Below, piece by piece: positions 22,746 to 30,742 of a stretch of 38,378 nt of DNA. The notes under the pieces are model-generated. The model did not search any database and had not been told where the DNA came from. It saw only the letters and a program-made list of their open reading frames with translations. Numbering within the stretch: position 1 is the stretch's first letter; each line of letters starts with the position of its first letter. A program made the translations under genes and the position numbers. The stretch is from DASUTB01 sp036374835 (lineage in GTDB: Bacteria > Actinomycetota > Actinomycetes > Jiangellales > Jiangellaceae), in the NCBI GenBank assembly GCA_036374835.1, contig DASUTB010000144.1, positions 1 to 38,378 of the forward strand, in the 5' to 3' direction.

Positions 22746-23899
22746 CCCACACCCGCCAGCTCGAGGATCGGGCGCATGCGCGCCAGCGCCAGCTCCGGGT
22801 CAGGCAGCACGCCGGCTGCGTCGGCGAGCCGCAACAACGTGGACAAGTGGACGACGGACCGCGCGGACTCCTGGCCGCCGACCATGCGGAAGTGATCCTG
22901 GTGGCCGGACAGGTAGGCAAGGAACACCACGCCGGTCTTGTAGTACCGGGTCGGCGCGCCGAACATCTCGCGCGACAGCGGCACGGTCGGGTCGAGCAGT
23001 TCGTGGTAGCCGGTGAGGTCGCCGGTGTCCAGGCGGCTCAGCGCAGCCGACGCGACCGCGGCGATCGGATCGAAGATGCCGAGCAGCGCATCGCTGTAAC
23101 CATGGTCGTCCCCTGCGATGAGGCCGGGGTAGTTGAAGTCGTCCCCGGTGTAGCAGGTGACGCCGTCAGGCAGCGCGTGCCGGAACTCGATCTCGACTGC
23201 CTCGTCGAGCACGGAGACCTTGACACCGTCGATCCTGGTGGCATGGTCGCGGCACAAGGCGGCCAGGTCGTCGGCGGCAGCACGCACGTCCCGGTGGCCC
23301 CAGTAGCCGGCGAGGGCGGGGTCGAACGGCTCGCCGAGCCAGTGCAGGATGACGGGACGGTCGGCCTCGGCGAGCAGCGCCCCGTACGCGCGGTGGTAAT
23401 CGTCGGGGCCGGACGCGGCGGCTGCCAGCACCCGGCTTGCCATGATCACCGGGATGGCCCCTGCCCCCGTTACGACCTCGAGCTGCTCGCGCCACGCGGC
23501 CACCACGTCGTGGATGGACGCCGGCTTGTCCGGGAGTTGGTCGGTTCCGACGCCCGCGCACCACCGCCCACCGACCGCGGCCGCCTCGACCCCGGTCCGA
23601 GTGATCAGTTCTCGCGCCGCAGCCCAGTCCAGACCCATGCCGCGTTGCGCGGTGTCCATCGCCTCGGCGACGCCCAGTCCGGACGTCCACACATGGTGCC
23701 GGAACGCCATCGTCGCCTTCCAGTCGACCGCCGCCGGCTCGCTCGGATCGGCCGTCGCCAACGGGTCGGCCACCACGTGCGCGGCGGCATAGACGCGCCG
23801 GGAGACAGGCGGCTGGTTCGCCGGTGTGATCGGTGTGCGGCCGGACGGCGACCAGGGCCGCAACTCGCCGTCGGCGGCCGGGAGCCGGAGTTCGGGCAT
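22742..23899 (-). CDS. DUF993 dihydrodipicolinate-synthase-like protein
   Basis: A 385-residue protein from ATG 23899. It contains RRVYAAAHVVADPLATADPS, FRHHVWTSGLGVAEAMDTAQ, GMGLDWAAARELI, PVIMASRVLAAAA, VILHWLGEPFDPALAGYWGH, and RIDGVKVSVLDEAVEIEFRH, where the Lys in GVKVS is at the place of a Schiff-base Lys in class I aldolases. FYTGDDFNYPGLI-like CYTGDDFNYPGLIAGDDHGY follows. This is the DUF993 family, generally found beside Gfo/Idh/MocA dehydrogenases and sugar isomerases; it is thought to act as an aldolase or lyase on a keto-sugar acid. The start lies 5 bases after the upstream stop, showing tight operon structure. Confidence 0.88.
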   Translation of the reverse strand: MPELRLPAADGELRPWSPSGRTPITPANQPPVSRRVYAAAHVVADPLATADPSEPAAVDWKATMAFRHHVWTSGLGVAEAMDTAQRGMGLDWAAARELITRTGVEAAAVGGRWCAGVGTDQLPDKPASIHDVVAAWREQLEVVTGAGAIPVIMASRVLAAAASGPDDYHRAYGALLAEADRPVILHWLGEPFDPALAGYWGHRDVRAAADDLAALCRDHATRIDGVKVSVLDEAVEIEFRHALPDGVTCYTGDDFNYPGLIAGDDHGYSDALLGIFDPIAAVASAALSRLDTGDLTGYHELLDPTVPLSREMFGAPTRYYKTGVVFLAYLSGHQDHFRMVGGQESARSVVHLSTLLRLADAAGVLPDPELALARMRPILELAGVG

Positions 23900-23904
23900 G
23901 GTTC

Positions 23905-25062
23905 TCACGCTCCCGCCGTGGCGCGGCTCGGCACGTCCACCCACCGTCGTTCGGCCGACGACTTGAGCGCCAGCTCGGCGATCGTCGCGCCGCGGGCGCC
24001 GGTGGCCAGCGTGTGCTCGAACGGCTCGTCGGCGACGACGTGCCGCAAGAACTGCTCCCATTGCGCCTTGAACGCGTTCTGCTCCGGCTCGACGGTAGGC
24101 ACCTCGACCCACGTGGAGCGGAAGTCGATCGAGTTCGGCACGTCCGGGTTCCACACCGGTCGCGGCGTCGCCGATCGTGGCTGCAGCCTGCATTCGCGAA
24201 GGCCGGCCACCGCCGAACCCTCGGAGCCGTCGACGTGGAACTCAACGAGTTCGTCGCGCCACACGCGTGTCGCCCACGAGGACGTGAAGGACGCCACCGC
24301 GCCGCCCTCGAGCTCCATGAGTGCATAAGCGGCATCATCGGCGGTGGCGGCGTACGGACGTCCCTGCTCGTCGACGCGCTCTGGAATATGGGTCGCGGTG
24401 TGGCACAGCACCGACCGGATCTCGCCGAAGAGGTTCTCGATGACGTACTGCCAGTGCGGGAACATGTCGAGCACGATTCCGCCGCCGTCCTCGGCGCGGT
24501 AGTTCCAGCTCGGCCGCTGACCCGGCTCGACCGTGCCTTCGAAGACCCAGTAGCCGAAGTCGCAGCGCACCGACAGCAGCCGACCGAAGAAGCCGGAGTC
24601 GAGCGCGCGAGCGAGCTTGCGCAGGCCCGGCAGGTACAGCTTGTCGGTGACGATGCCGTTCTTCACGCGCGCGGACTCGGCCAGCGCGGCAAGTTCGGCG
24701 GCTTCGCCCGCGGTCGCAGCCAGCGGCTTCTCGCAATAGACCGCCTTGCCCGCATCGATCGCGGCGCGGACGCTCGCCGGCCGGAACGAGGTGGCCGTCG
24801 CATCGAAGTAGACGTCCACCTCCGGGTCCGCCAGCACGGCCGACAGGTCGGTGCTGATCCGGTCCAGCCCGGCCTCCTTGGCCACCTCACCGAGCCGATC
24901 GGCGTTGCGCCCGACGAGCACCGGCTCCGGCCACAGTCGGTCGCCGCCGCACGCCACGCCACCCTCGTTCCGGATCGCCATGATCGATCGTGCGAGGTGC
25001 TGATTGCGGCCCATCCGGCCGGTCACCCCGTTCATCGCAATCGTGATCGTCTTCGTAGCCAC
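23905..25062 (-). CDS. Gfo/Idh/MocA-family oxidoreductase
   Basis: A 385-residue protein from GTG 25062 with GGGG about 9 bases upstream. The N-terminal Rossmann domain reads TIAMNGVTGRMGRNQHLARS, so the usual GxGxxG is GVTGRMG; the signature AIDAGKAVYCEKPLAATAGE carries the EKP Lys of the family. Later VTDKLYLPGLRKLARALDSG and DGGGIVLDMFPHWQYVIENL give the active-site Asp/His pair (D-M-F-P-H). It should oxidise or reduce a sugar, polyol or inositol with NAD(P). It heads a three-gene operon. A LacI-like operator lies 22 bases upstream of its start. Confidence 0.92.
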   Translation of the reverse strand: MATKTITIAMNGVTGRMGRNQHLARSIMAIRNEGGVACGGDRLWPEPVLVGRNADRLGEVAKEAGLDRISTDLSAVLADPEVDVYFDATATSFRPASVRAAIDAGKAVYCEKPLAATAGEAAELAALAESARVKNGIVTDKLYLPGLRKLARALDSGFFGRLLSVRCDFGYWVFEGTVEPGQRPSWNYRAEDGGGIVLDMFPHWQYVIENLFGEIRSVLCHTATHIPERVDEQGRPYAATADDAAYALMELEGGAVASFTSSWATRVWRDELVEFHVDGSEGSAVAGLRECRLQPRSATPRPVWNPDVPNSIDFRSTWVEVPTVEPEQNAFKAQWEQFLRHVVADEPFEHTLATGARGATIAELALKSSAERRWVDVPSRATAGA

Positions 25063-25084
25063 TCAGTACACCCCTTGATTCGAC

Positions 25085-25098
25085 GGTAAGCGCTTTCC
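25085..25098 (-). promoter_or_regulatory. LacI-family operator of the sugar operon
   Basis: GGAAAGCGCTTACC on the minus strand has the CG-centred near-palindrome (AAGCGCTT) typical of LacI/GalR operators. It lies 23 bases upstream of the dehydrogenase start, where binding would block transcription. The LacI regulator at 28627-29661 is the natural candidate. Confidence 0.7.
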
Positions 25099-25169
25099 GT
25101 CACGATAGCACGGCACTCACCCCAAAGCGGTCGGCCACTGGCCTGGAAGCGCAACGACGGGGAACCGGC

Positions 25170-25219
25170 TTGACAGAACCACTTCTCCAGTTGTAGAAAT
25201 ACTTCTACGAGTGGAGAAG
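25170..25219 (+). promoter_or_regulatory. Promoter with 38-bp inverted-repeat operator
   Basis: TTGACA (25170-25175) is a perfect -35 box; the -10 region, about 25193-25203, lies inside a long inverted repeat. The outer arms are CTTCTCCA (25182-25189) and TGGAGAAG (25212-25219); the inner arms GTAGAA (25193-25198) and TTCTAC (25203-25208). Both pairs are perfect and share one centre. It probably binds the TetR protein encoded second in this operon. Confidence 0.8.
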
Positions 25220-25237
25220 ACGTCAACAGGAGATCGG

Positions 25238-25921
25238 ATGAACGGCAACCACGACACGGCACTACTACAACGAGACATGATCGACGACAAGGCTTTCGAT
25301 CACGGCGCGATCAGTCGTTTCAACAGCTGGTTCTTCAACGCGTTCGAGACGTACATCAACAGGATCGCCGAACACCACAAGACCCAGGCGCTCCGCGGGA
25401 TCAGTGGAACGTCCATTCTGGAGATCGGCGCTGGAACCGGTGCCAACTTCTCATATGTGCCGGACGGAGCTCGGCTCTACGCCGTCGAGCCGAGCCTGCG
25501 CATGCACGATCGGCTCCGCGCGAAGGCCGCCTCGGCCGGGGTGGAGTTGACCGTTCTCGGCACCGGCGCCGAACAGATCCCGCTCCCCGACAACTCGATC
25601 GATGAGGTGGTCGCCACCCTCGTCCTGTGCACGGTCGACGACCCGGCCGCGGTCCTCGCGGAGGTGCGCCGTGTTCTGAGGCCCGGAGGCAGCTTCCGGT
25701 TCGTGGAACACGTCGCAGCCGGCGACCGAACACTGCGCCGCAAGGTTCAAAGGTGGATTCGGCGGCCCTGGGGATGGCTGTTCGAGGGCTGCAATCCGGC
25801 GCTCGAGACGCCGGCGCTCGTCGAAGCCGCCGGCTTCGACGAGGTGACGATCGAGCGGCGAATGTTTCGGCGGTCGCTGTTCTACCCGGTCAACACCGCG
25901 GCATGGGGGATGGCCAGGTGA
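25238..25921 (+). CDS. Class I SAM-dependent methyltransferase (type 11)
   Basis: A 227-residue protein from ATG 25238 with AGGAGA 5 bases upstream; an upstream GTG (25211) is inside the operator and not favoured. Motifs: SILEIGAGTGANFSYVP (motif I), RLYAVEPSLRMHDRLRAKAA (acidic end of strand 2), LGTGAEQIPLPDNSIDEVVA, TLVLCTVDDPAAVLAEVRRV and LRPGGSFRFVEHV. This matches the phosphatidylethanolamine-methyltransferase/METTL7-like group, which often methylates lipids or small molecules. The N-terminal FNSWFFNAFETYINRIAEHH is amphipathic and could touch the membrane. First gene of a three-gene operon. Confidence 0.9.
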   Translation: MNGNHDTALLQRDMIDDKAFDHGAISRFNSWFFNAFETYINRIAEHHKTQALRGISGTSILEIGAGTGANFSYVPDGARLYAVEPSLRMHDRLRAKAASAGVELTVLGTGAEQIPLPDNSIDEVVATLVLCTVDDPAAVLAEVRRVLRPGGSFRFVEHVAAGDRTLRRKVQRWIRRPWGWLFEGCNPALETPALVEAAGFDEVTIERRMFRRSLFYPVNTAAWGMAR

Positions 25922-26523
25922 ACCGGGACATCACCGCCGTGGCGCTCATGGATGCGACCGAGCGGCTCCTCATCGAGGGAGGTCACGCCGCAGTCACGAC
26001 GCGCCGGGTCGCCGAGGAGGCAGGTCAGACTCACGGTCTGATCCGCTACCACTTCGGTTCGCTCGGTGAGTTGATGACTGCGACCGTGCAACGGGCCGCC
26101 GGCCGCATCCTGGATCGCCAACGTGCGCTCTATGAACGAGACGTTCCGTTCGCCGACAAGTGGCGGACCGCGATGAGCTACCTCGAGTCGGACCTCACCG
26201 AGGACGGCTTTCCGAAACTGGCCATGGAGCTCATCTCGTTGGGCTGGAACGACGAGACGCTGCGTCGCGAGCTCGTCCGGATGATCGAGGAGTTCCATGA
26301 AATGCTCTCCGACGCGGTCCGGTCTGCGCTCGAAGAGTACGGGGTCGGCGAAGCCGGCGATGTCGAGCCGCTGGCGGCGCTGATCCGCACGTTCCAGATC
26401 GGGATCATGGTCGAGAGATTGGCCGGCATCGATGTGGGTCATGAGGCACTGCTGAAGGCGATCGACGTGCGGCTCGCCGACATGCACGAGCCGACCCGGG
26501 GGGATGATCATGAGAGCGCGTGA
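25918..26523 (+). CDS. TetR-family transcriptional regulator
   Basis: About 201 residues from GTG 25918, which overlaps the methyltransferase stop by 4 bases (GTGA). The HTH reads ALMDATERLLIEGGHAAVTT, RRVAEEAGQTHGLIRYHFGS and LGELMTATVQRAAGRIL. The recognition helix ends in IRYHFGSLGELM, the standard TetR form. The C-terminal domain has LAMELISLGWNDETLRREL, common in actinobacterial TetR proteins. Lying within the operon, it most likely controls its own transcription through the 38-bp palindrome upstream of the methyltransferase. Its 3' end overlaps the next gene by 14 bases. Confidence 0.9.
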   Translation: MNRDITAVALMDATERLLIEGGHAAVTTRRVAEEAGQTHGLIRYHFGSLGELMTATVQRAAGRILDRQRALYERDVPFADKWRTAMSYLESDLTEDGFPKLAMELISLGWNDETLRRELVRMIEEFHEMLSDAVRSALEEYGVGEAGDVEPLAALIRTFQIGIMVERLAGIDVGHEALLKAIDVRLADMHEPTRGDDHESA

Positions 26524-28630
26524 ACCGGACCGCACCGGCACCGTCGATCGCGACGGCGTCCGAGTCGCGTACGAGGTCCATGGCAACGGCGATACAACGA
26601 TTCTGCTCCTTCCGGCCTGGGCGATCAGCGACAGTCGCCTCTGGAAGGCACAGGTCCCGTATCTGGCCCGGCACTTCAGAGTTGTGACGTACGACCCGCG
26701 CGGGAACGGCTCGTCGGATCGTCCCACCGATCCGGCGCTCTATGATCCCCTCGAACAGATGGGTGACGCGCTCGCCATTCTCGATGAGCTCGAAGTAGCG
26801 AAGGCCGTTCTCGTCGGCAACTCTTTCGGGAGCATCATCGGATTCCTGCTGGCCGCGCTCCACCCCGACCGAGTCGACGGGTACGTCGCGATCGGGACCA
26901 CCCTCAACCTCGATGGCGAGCCGGACACGGGGGTGGCCGGAGCCCTCGCCAAGTTCGATCAGCATCTGGAGGAGTCCGAAGGCTGGGCGAAGTACAACCG
27001 GCACTACTGGGAGAAGGATTACCCGGGGTTCGTCGACTTCTTCATCAACGCGGCCTTCAACGAACCCCACTCGACGAGAATGATCGATGACGGCACCACG
27101 TGGGCGTTCAACACGAGCCCCGAAGTGCTGGACGCGACCGTTGCGTCACGGGTCGGCGTGCCGCCCGGGAAAGCAGCCGGCAAGCTGCGCAGCCTGGCTC
27201 CCAACATACGGTGCCCCGCCCTGGTCATCCACGGCTCGGAGGACCTGGTGGCGCCGATCCATCGTGGGCGGCAGTTGGCGGACCTGCTCGACGCACCTCT
27301 CGAGATCATCGACGGCGCCGGGCATTGCCCGCAGGCACGTCACCCGGCGCGCTTGAACCCGATGATCCGCGACTTCGCAGCGAAGGTTTCCGGACGTTCG
27401 ATCCCGGTTCCGGGGCCTCGCCGCGGCACCGGGCCACGTGTGCTGTTCCTGTCCTCACCGATCGGTCTCGGGCACGCACGCAGGGACCTGGCCATCGCCA
27501 ACCAACTCCGGTCACTCGCACCCGACGTCGACATCACGTGGCTAGCCCAGAATCCGGTCACCCGGTTCCTCGATGCGCACAACGAGACCACCCACCCGGC
27601 CAGCAAGTATCTGGCGAGCGAGTCGACCCACATCGAAGAGAAGGCAGGCGAGCACGACCTCGACATATTCGGGTCGTTCCGGAACATGGACGAGATCTTG
27701 GTCGCCAACTTCGGGGTGTTCTCGGACGTGGTCGAGGAGGAGGGGTTCGATCTGGTCGTCGGCGACGAAGCATGGGAGGTCGACCATTTCCTTCACGAGT
27801 TCCCAACCTCGAAGCGCACGCGATTCGCCTGGTTGACCGACTTCGTTGGGTTCGTTCCGATGCCCGAAGGCGGCGAACGCGAGGCATTTCTCGCGGCCGA
27901 CTACAACCTCGAGATGATCCGCCACGTCGAACGGAACCCTGAGGTCAGGGATCGCTCGATCTTCGTCGGTGACCCCGAGGATGTCGTCGAGAACACATTC
28001 GGTCCGGGACTCCCTTCGATTCGCGACTGGGTGGAGGCGCACTATCGCTTCTCGGGGTTCATCACCGGATTCGACCCGGCGAGCCTGTCCGACCGTACTG
28101 CCATCCGAGCCGAACTCGGGTACCGCCCCGACGAGACGATTGTGCTCATCACGGTCGGCGGCTCCGGCGTGGGCAGTTCACTCCTCCAGCGTGCGATGTT
28201 GGCCCACATTCCGCTGTCGGAGTCCGTTCCGAACCTGCGCACCGTGGTTGTGGCCGGCCCGCGCGTCGCCCCGGAGCAGCTTCCGGCAATCCCCGGAGTG
28301 GAACTCCACGCCTTCCTGCCTGACCTGCACCGGCATCTGGCCGCCGCCGACGTCGCCGTGGTGCAAGGTGGCCTGGGTACAACGATGGAGCTGACCGCCC
28401 TCGGTCGTCCGTTCATCTACGTGCCGCTGAAGAACCATTTCGAGCAGCAGGTCCACGTCAGGCATCGCCTCGAACGGCACGGCGCCGGGCGACCCATCGA
28501 CTACGACCGGGCCACGCCGGAGACGCTGGCCGAAGCCGTCAATGAACAGTTGAGCTTCGTGCCGGACTACCACCCGGTCCCGTCGGACGCAGCGGCGACG
28601 GCGGCCCGTCAGATCGCCGAGTTGCTCTAA
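26510..28630 (+). CDS. Alpha/beta hydrolase - glycosyltransferase (GT-B) fusion
   Basis: About 706 residues. Residues 1-300 are an alpha/beta hydrolase: YDPRGNGSSDRP, nucleophile elbow LVGNSFGSIIG (Ser105), acid HGSEDLVAP (Asp245) and DGAGHCPQARHP (His272). From about 310 a GT-B glycosyltransferase begins: PRVLFLSSPIGLGHARRDLA, LVVGDEAWEVDHFLHEFP, IVLITVGGSGVGSSLL, LHAFLPDLHRHLAAADVAVV and QGGLGTTMELTALGRPFIYV with PLKNHFEQQVHV as the nucleotide-sugar-binding end. This is the UGT/MurG-like C-domain. The start is ATG 26510 with GGGGGG 6 bases upstream; ATG 26504 is possible. It may glycosylate a small molecule and remove an ester or glycosyl ester. Both domains look complete. Confidence 0.9.
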   Translation: MRAREPDRTGTVDRDGVRVAYEVHGNGDTTILLLPAWAISDSRLWKAQVPYLARHFRVVTYDPRGNGSSDRPTDPALYDPLEQMGDALAILDELEVAKAVLVGNSFGSIIGFLLAALHPDRVDGYVAIGTTLNLDGEPDTGVAGALAKFDQHLEESEGWAKYNRHYWEKDYPGFVDFFINAAFNEPHSTRMIDDGTTWAFNTSPEVLDATVASRVGVPPGKAAGKLRSLAPNIRCPALVIHGSEDLVAPIHRGRQLADLLDAPLEIIDGAGHCPQARHPARLNPMIRDFAAKVSGRSIPVPGPRRGTGPRVLFLSSPIGLGHARRDLAIANQLRSLAPDVDITWLAQNPVTRFLDAHNETTHPASKYLASESTHIEEKAGEHDLDIFGSFRNMDEILVANFGVFSDVVEEEGFDLVVGDEAWEVDHFLHEFPTSKRTRFAWLTDFVGFVPMPEGGEREAFLAADYNLEMIRHVERNPEVRDRSIFVGDPEDVVENTFGPGLPSIRDWVEAHYRFSGFITGFDPASLSDRTAIRAELGYRPDETIVLITVGGSGVGSSLLQRAMLAHIPLSESVPNLRTVVVAGPRVAPEQLPAIPGVELHAFLPDLHRHLAAADVAVVQGGLGTTMELTALGRPFIYVPLKNHFEQQVHVRHRLERHGAGRPIDYDRATPETLAEAVNEQLSFVPDYHPVPSDAAATAARQIAELL

Positions 28631-29661
28631 CCAGGGAGGTGCGGTGCCAACGCCGTGCTATCGCGCAGGACGACCTCGGCCGCGACGGACACCTCGGCCG
28701 GGGTGTCATCGTCATCCGCGAGAGCCAGCGCAACGGCCTGCTCGCCGATCTCGTCGAGTGGTAGCCGGACGGTCGTCAGCGCCGGAACGAAGTCACGCAG
28801 CGTCGGGATATCGTCGAAGCCGGCCACCTGGACGTCGTCCGGCACGCGAAAGCCGAGGTCGCGGAACGCGGCGATGGCGCCGATGGCCATCACGTCGTTG
28901 ACGGCGAACACGCACAGCGGCCGGTCCGGCTCCAGGTCCAGAATAGTCGCCAGCTGTTTGGCGGCCTCGTATCCGCCGTCTCTGCTGAAGCCTCCCGCGA
29001 CGATCTCGACCGGCTCGATGCCCTGCTCGGCGAGGGCGGTCACGAAGCCTTCGGTACGATCGCGTGCGGTCAGCAGCGCCTCCGGACCGCTCAGGACGGC
29101 GAAGCCGCGATGGCCCTGTACGACGAGCGCCTTCGCGAGTGACGCCGCGCCCGCCCGGTTCTCCGGCGCGACCGCCCGCCCGAACGGCAAGGACTGGCCG
29201 ACGACGGCGATCCGGCCGCCTTGCCGGGCGTGGCGGGCAAGTTCGTCCCGCACCGCGCGATCCCGGCCGTCTTCCCAGCGCGAGCCGACGACGATGATCG
29301 CCTCAGCACGGTGCGCAAGGAACGCCAGCACCGCGTCGTGCTCGGCGGCCGGATCCATGCCGGTGTTGGCGACCAACACCTGCCGGCCACGTTCGCGGGC
29401 GGCGACCTGCACACCGTGCGTGATGAGCGAGAAGTACGGGTCGGAGATGTCCCGGACGATCAGCCCGATCAGGAAGGTCGAGGCCCGCGCGAGCGCCTGG
29501 GCCGGCACGTTCGCGACGTAGCCGAGCTCGACCGCAGCGGCCCGCACGCGCTCGCTGATCTCCCGGCCGGGTATCCGTTCCGAGCCGTTGAGCACCCGCG
29601 ATGCGGTGGCCAGCGACACGCCCGCGCGGCGGGCGACATCCTGCAGTGTGACAGCCGCCAT
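28627..29661 (-). CDS. LacI-family transcriptional regulator
   Basis: A 344-residue protein of full length from ATG 29661. The HTH VTLQDVARRAGVSLATASRV and hinge LNGSERIPGREISERVRAAA are classical. The periplasmic-binding-like domain follows with LIGLIVRDISDPYFSLITHG, GRIAVVGQSLPFG, CVFAVNDVMAIGAIAAFRDL and VQVAGFDDIPTLRDFVPALT, TTVRLPLDEIGEQA. It probably binds a sugar or polyol and represses the dehydrogenase/DUF993/epimerase operon, whose promoter has a LacI-type operator (25085-25098). Its stop overlaps that of the convergent fusion gene by 3 bases, so no terminator separates them. Confidence 0.93.
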   Translation of the reverse strand: MAAVTLQDVARRAGVSLATASRVLNGSERIPGREISERVRAAAVELGYVANVPAQALARASTFLIGLIVRDISDPYFSLITHGVQVAARERGRQVLVANTGMDPAAEHDAVLAFLAHRAEAIIVVGSRWEDGRDRAVRDELARHARQGGRIAVVGQSLPFGRAVAPENRAGAASLAKALVVQGHRGFAVLSGPEALLTARDRTEGFVTALAEQGIEPVEIVAGGFSRDGGYEAAKQLATILDLEPDRPLCVFAVNDVMAIGAIAAFRDLGFRVPDDVQVAGFDDIPTLRDFVPALTTVRLPLDEIGEQAVALALADDDDTPAEVSVAAEVVLRDSTALAPHLPG

Positions 29662-29705
29662 GAGGTCATTGTGCCGTGCGATTCACGACCGTCCAGTGCC
29701 GAACC

Positions 29706-30035
29706 CTAGTGCAAGGCGACGGACAGGAGCAGTACCGACGGCTCGACTGCGGTGACGTCATGGCGCTGCGGCGGTACGGCCACCATGTCGGCCGGTCCAA
29801 GCTCGACCTCGGAGTCGCCTGTGCGCAGCCGGACCCGACCGCGCAGGCAGTACACCGAAGCATCACCTGGGCTCTTGTGCTCCCCAAGAGTTCGACCCGC
29901 CGCGAGCGCGACCACGGTCTGCCGGAGGCGGGCGCCCTTCCTGCCATATACCGTGACCGAGCTGCGGCCGCTCTCCGCGCCCTCGGCAGCAGTGAGTTGG
30001 TCGTCGGCCAGTGTATTGATCGACTGAACATCCAT
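29706..30035 (-). CDS. Single-domain cupin protein
   Basis: A 109-residue protein from ATG 30035. The cupin strands are SSVTVYGRKGARLRQTVVAL, AAGRTLGEHKSPGDASVYCL, RGRVRLRTGDSEVELGPADM and VAVPPQRHDVTAVEPSVLLL. Metal ligands are weakly conserved: H in GEHKSP, and H in PQRHDV, so metal binding is possible but not sure. The gene lies 44 bases upstream of the LacI regulator on the same strand and may share its transcript. Function unknown; cupins of this size are sugar isomerases or small binding proteins. Confidence 0.85.
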   Translation of the reverse strand: MDVQSINTLADDQLTAAEGAESGRSSVTVYGRKGARLRQTVVALAAGRTLGEHKSPGDASVYCLRGRVRLRTGDSEVELGPADMVAVPPQRHDVTAVEPSVLLLSVALH

Positions 30036-30092
30036 GCTAGGGATGGTCCCACGACTGAGGGGTCACACTGGTCGCGGAGTGAGAAATCCGCC

Positions 30093-30551
30093 TCAGCCGG
30101 TCGGGTCCCACACCGCTTGCGAGCCGAGATGGCCGGTAAGTACGACGAGGACGGTCGCCACGACGGCGGCGATCGTGGCCAGCCAGGCGACTATCGTCAC
30201 CTCGCGGGACGGCCGTCCCGCCCGTGCCATCACCAGCGTCGCGAGGTTGAGCACGAACATCGGCAGCACGGCCCAGATGACCCGCTCCCCCATCTCCTGA
30301 TGCTCCTGCACCTTGTCCAGCACGGGACCACCGAGTTGCAGCGAGTCGCGCAGATCGTCCCCACTCGACGTAGTGAGCGGAACGAGGATCAGCGACAACG
30401 TTGACGCCGCCAGTACGAGCGGACCGTACGGCTTGCGCCACCGCGGGACGAGCGCGACCGCGACTGAGCCGAGCGCAGCGAGCGGGATGAACACCACGAC
30501 TGCGTGCACGAGCAGGGGATGAACCGGAATTCCGACGATCTCGTCAGGCAC
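30093..30551 (-). CDS. DUF2231 integral membrane protein
   Basis: A 152-residue protein from GTG 30551 with AGGAG 6 bases upstream. It opens with GIPVHPLLVHAVVVFIPLAA, the HP-x-x-V-H motif of DUF2231. Four membrane segments are visible: about residues 12-35, 42-62, 88-108 and 120-142. The polar loop between segments 2 and 3 (SSGDDLRDSLQLGG, HQEMGERVIW) also contains conserved-type His/Glu residues, and in relatives these are thought to bind a heme or cation. It is a single-gene unit of unknown function. Confidence 0.88.
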   Translation of the reverse strand: MPDEIVGIPVHPLLVHAVVVFIPLAALGSVAVALVPRWRKPYGPLVLAASTLSLILVPLTTSSGDDLRDSLQLGGPVLDKVQEHQEMGERVIWAVLPMFVLNLATLVMARAGRPSREVTIVAWLATIAAVVATVLVVLTGHLGSQAVWDPTG

Positions 30552-30742
30552 CTACAACTCCTATCCAATCCGGGCAGAACGGCGTAGGGCCGGCCCACCC
30601 GCAGTGACCGGGAACGAAGCCGTGCCGACCCCTGCGCGGCGCGGCCACGATACCGGGCACGTGCGGGCGGGCCGAGCACCTCGCCGGTAACTGTCGCACG
30701 CGCTGTCGGCTTATCCGGTTCAAACACGCTAGGTTGAACGCC

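Noticed and set aside
22847..24328. Long plus-strand frame over the DUF993 gene
   Set aside because: Antisense shadow; the minus-strand frame has conserved motifs and operon overlaps.
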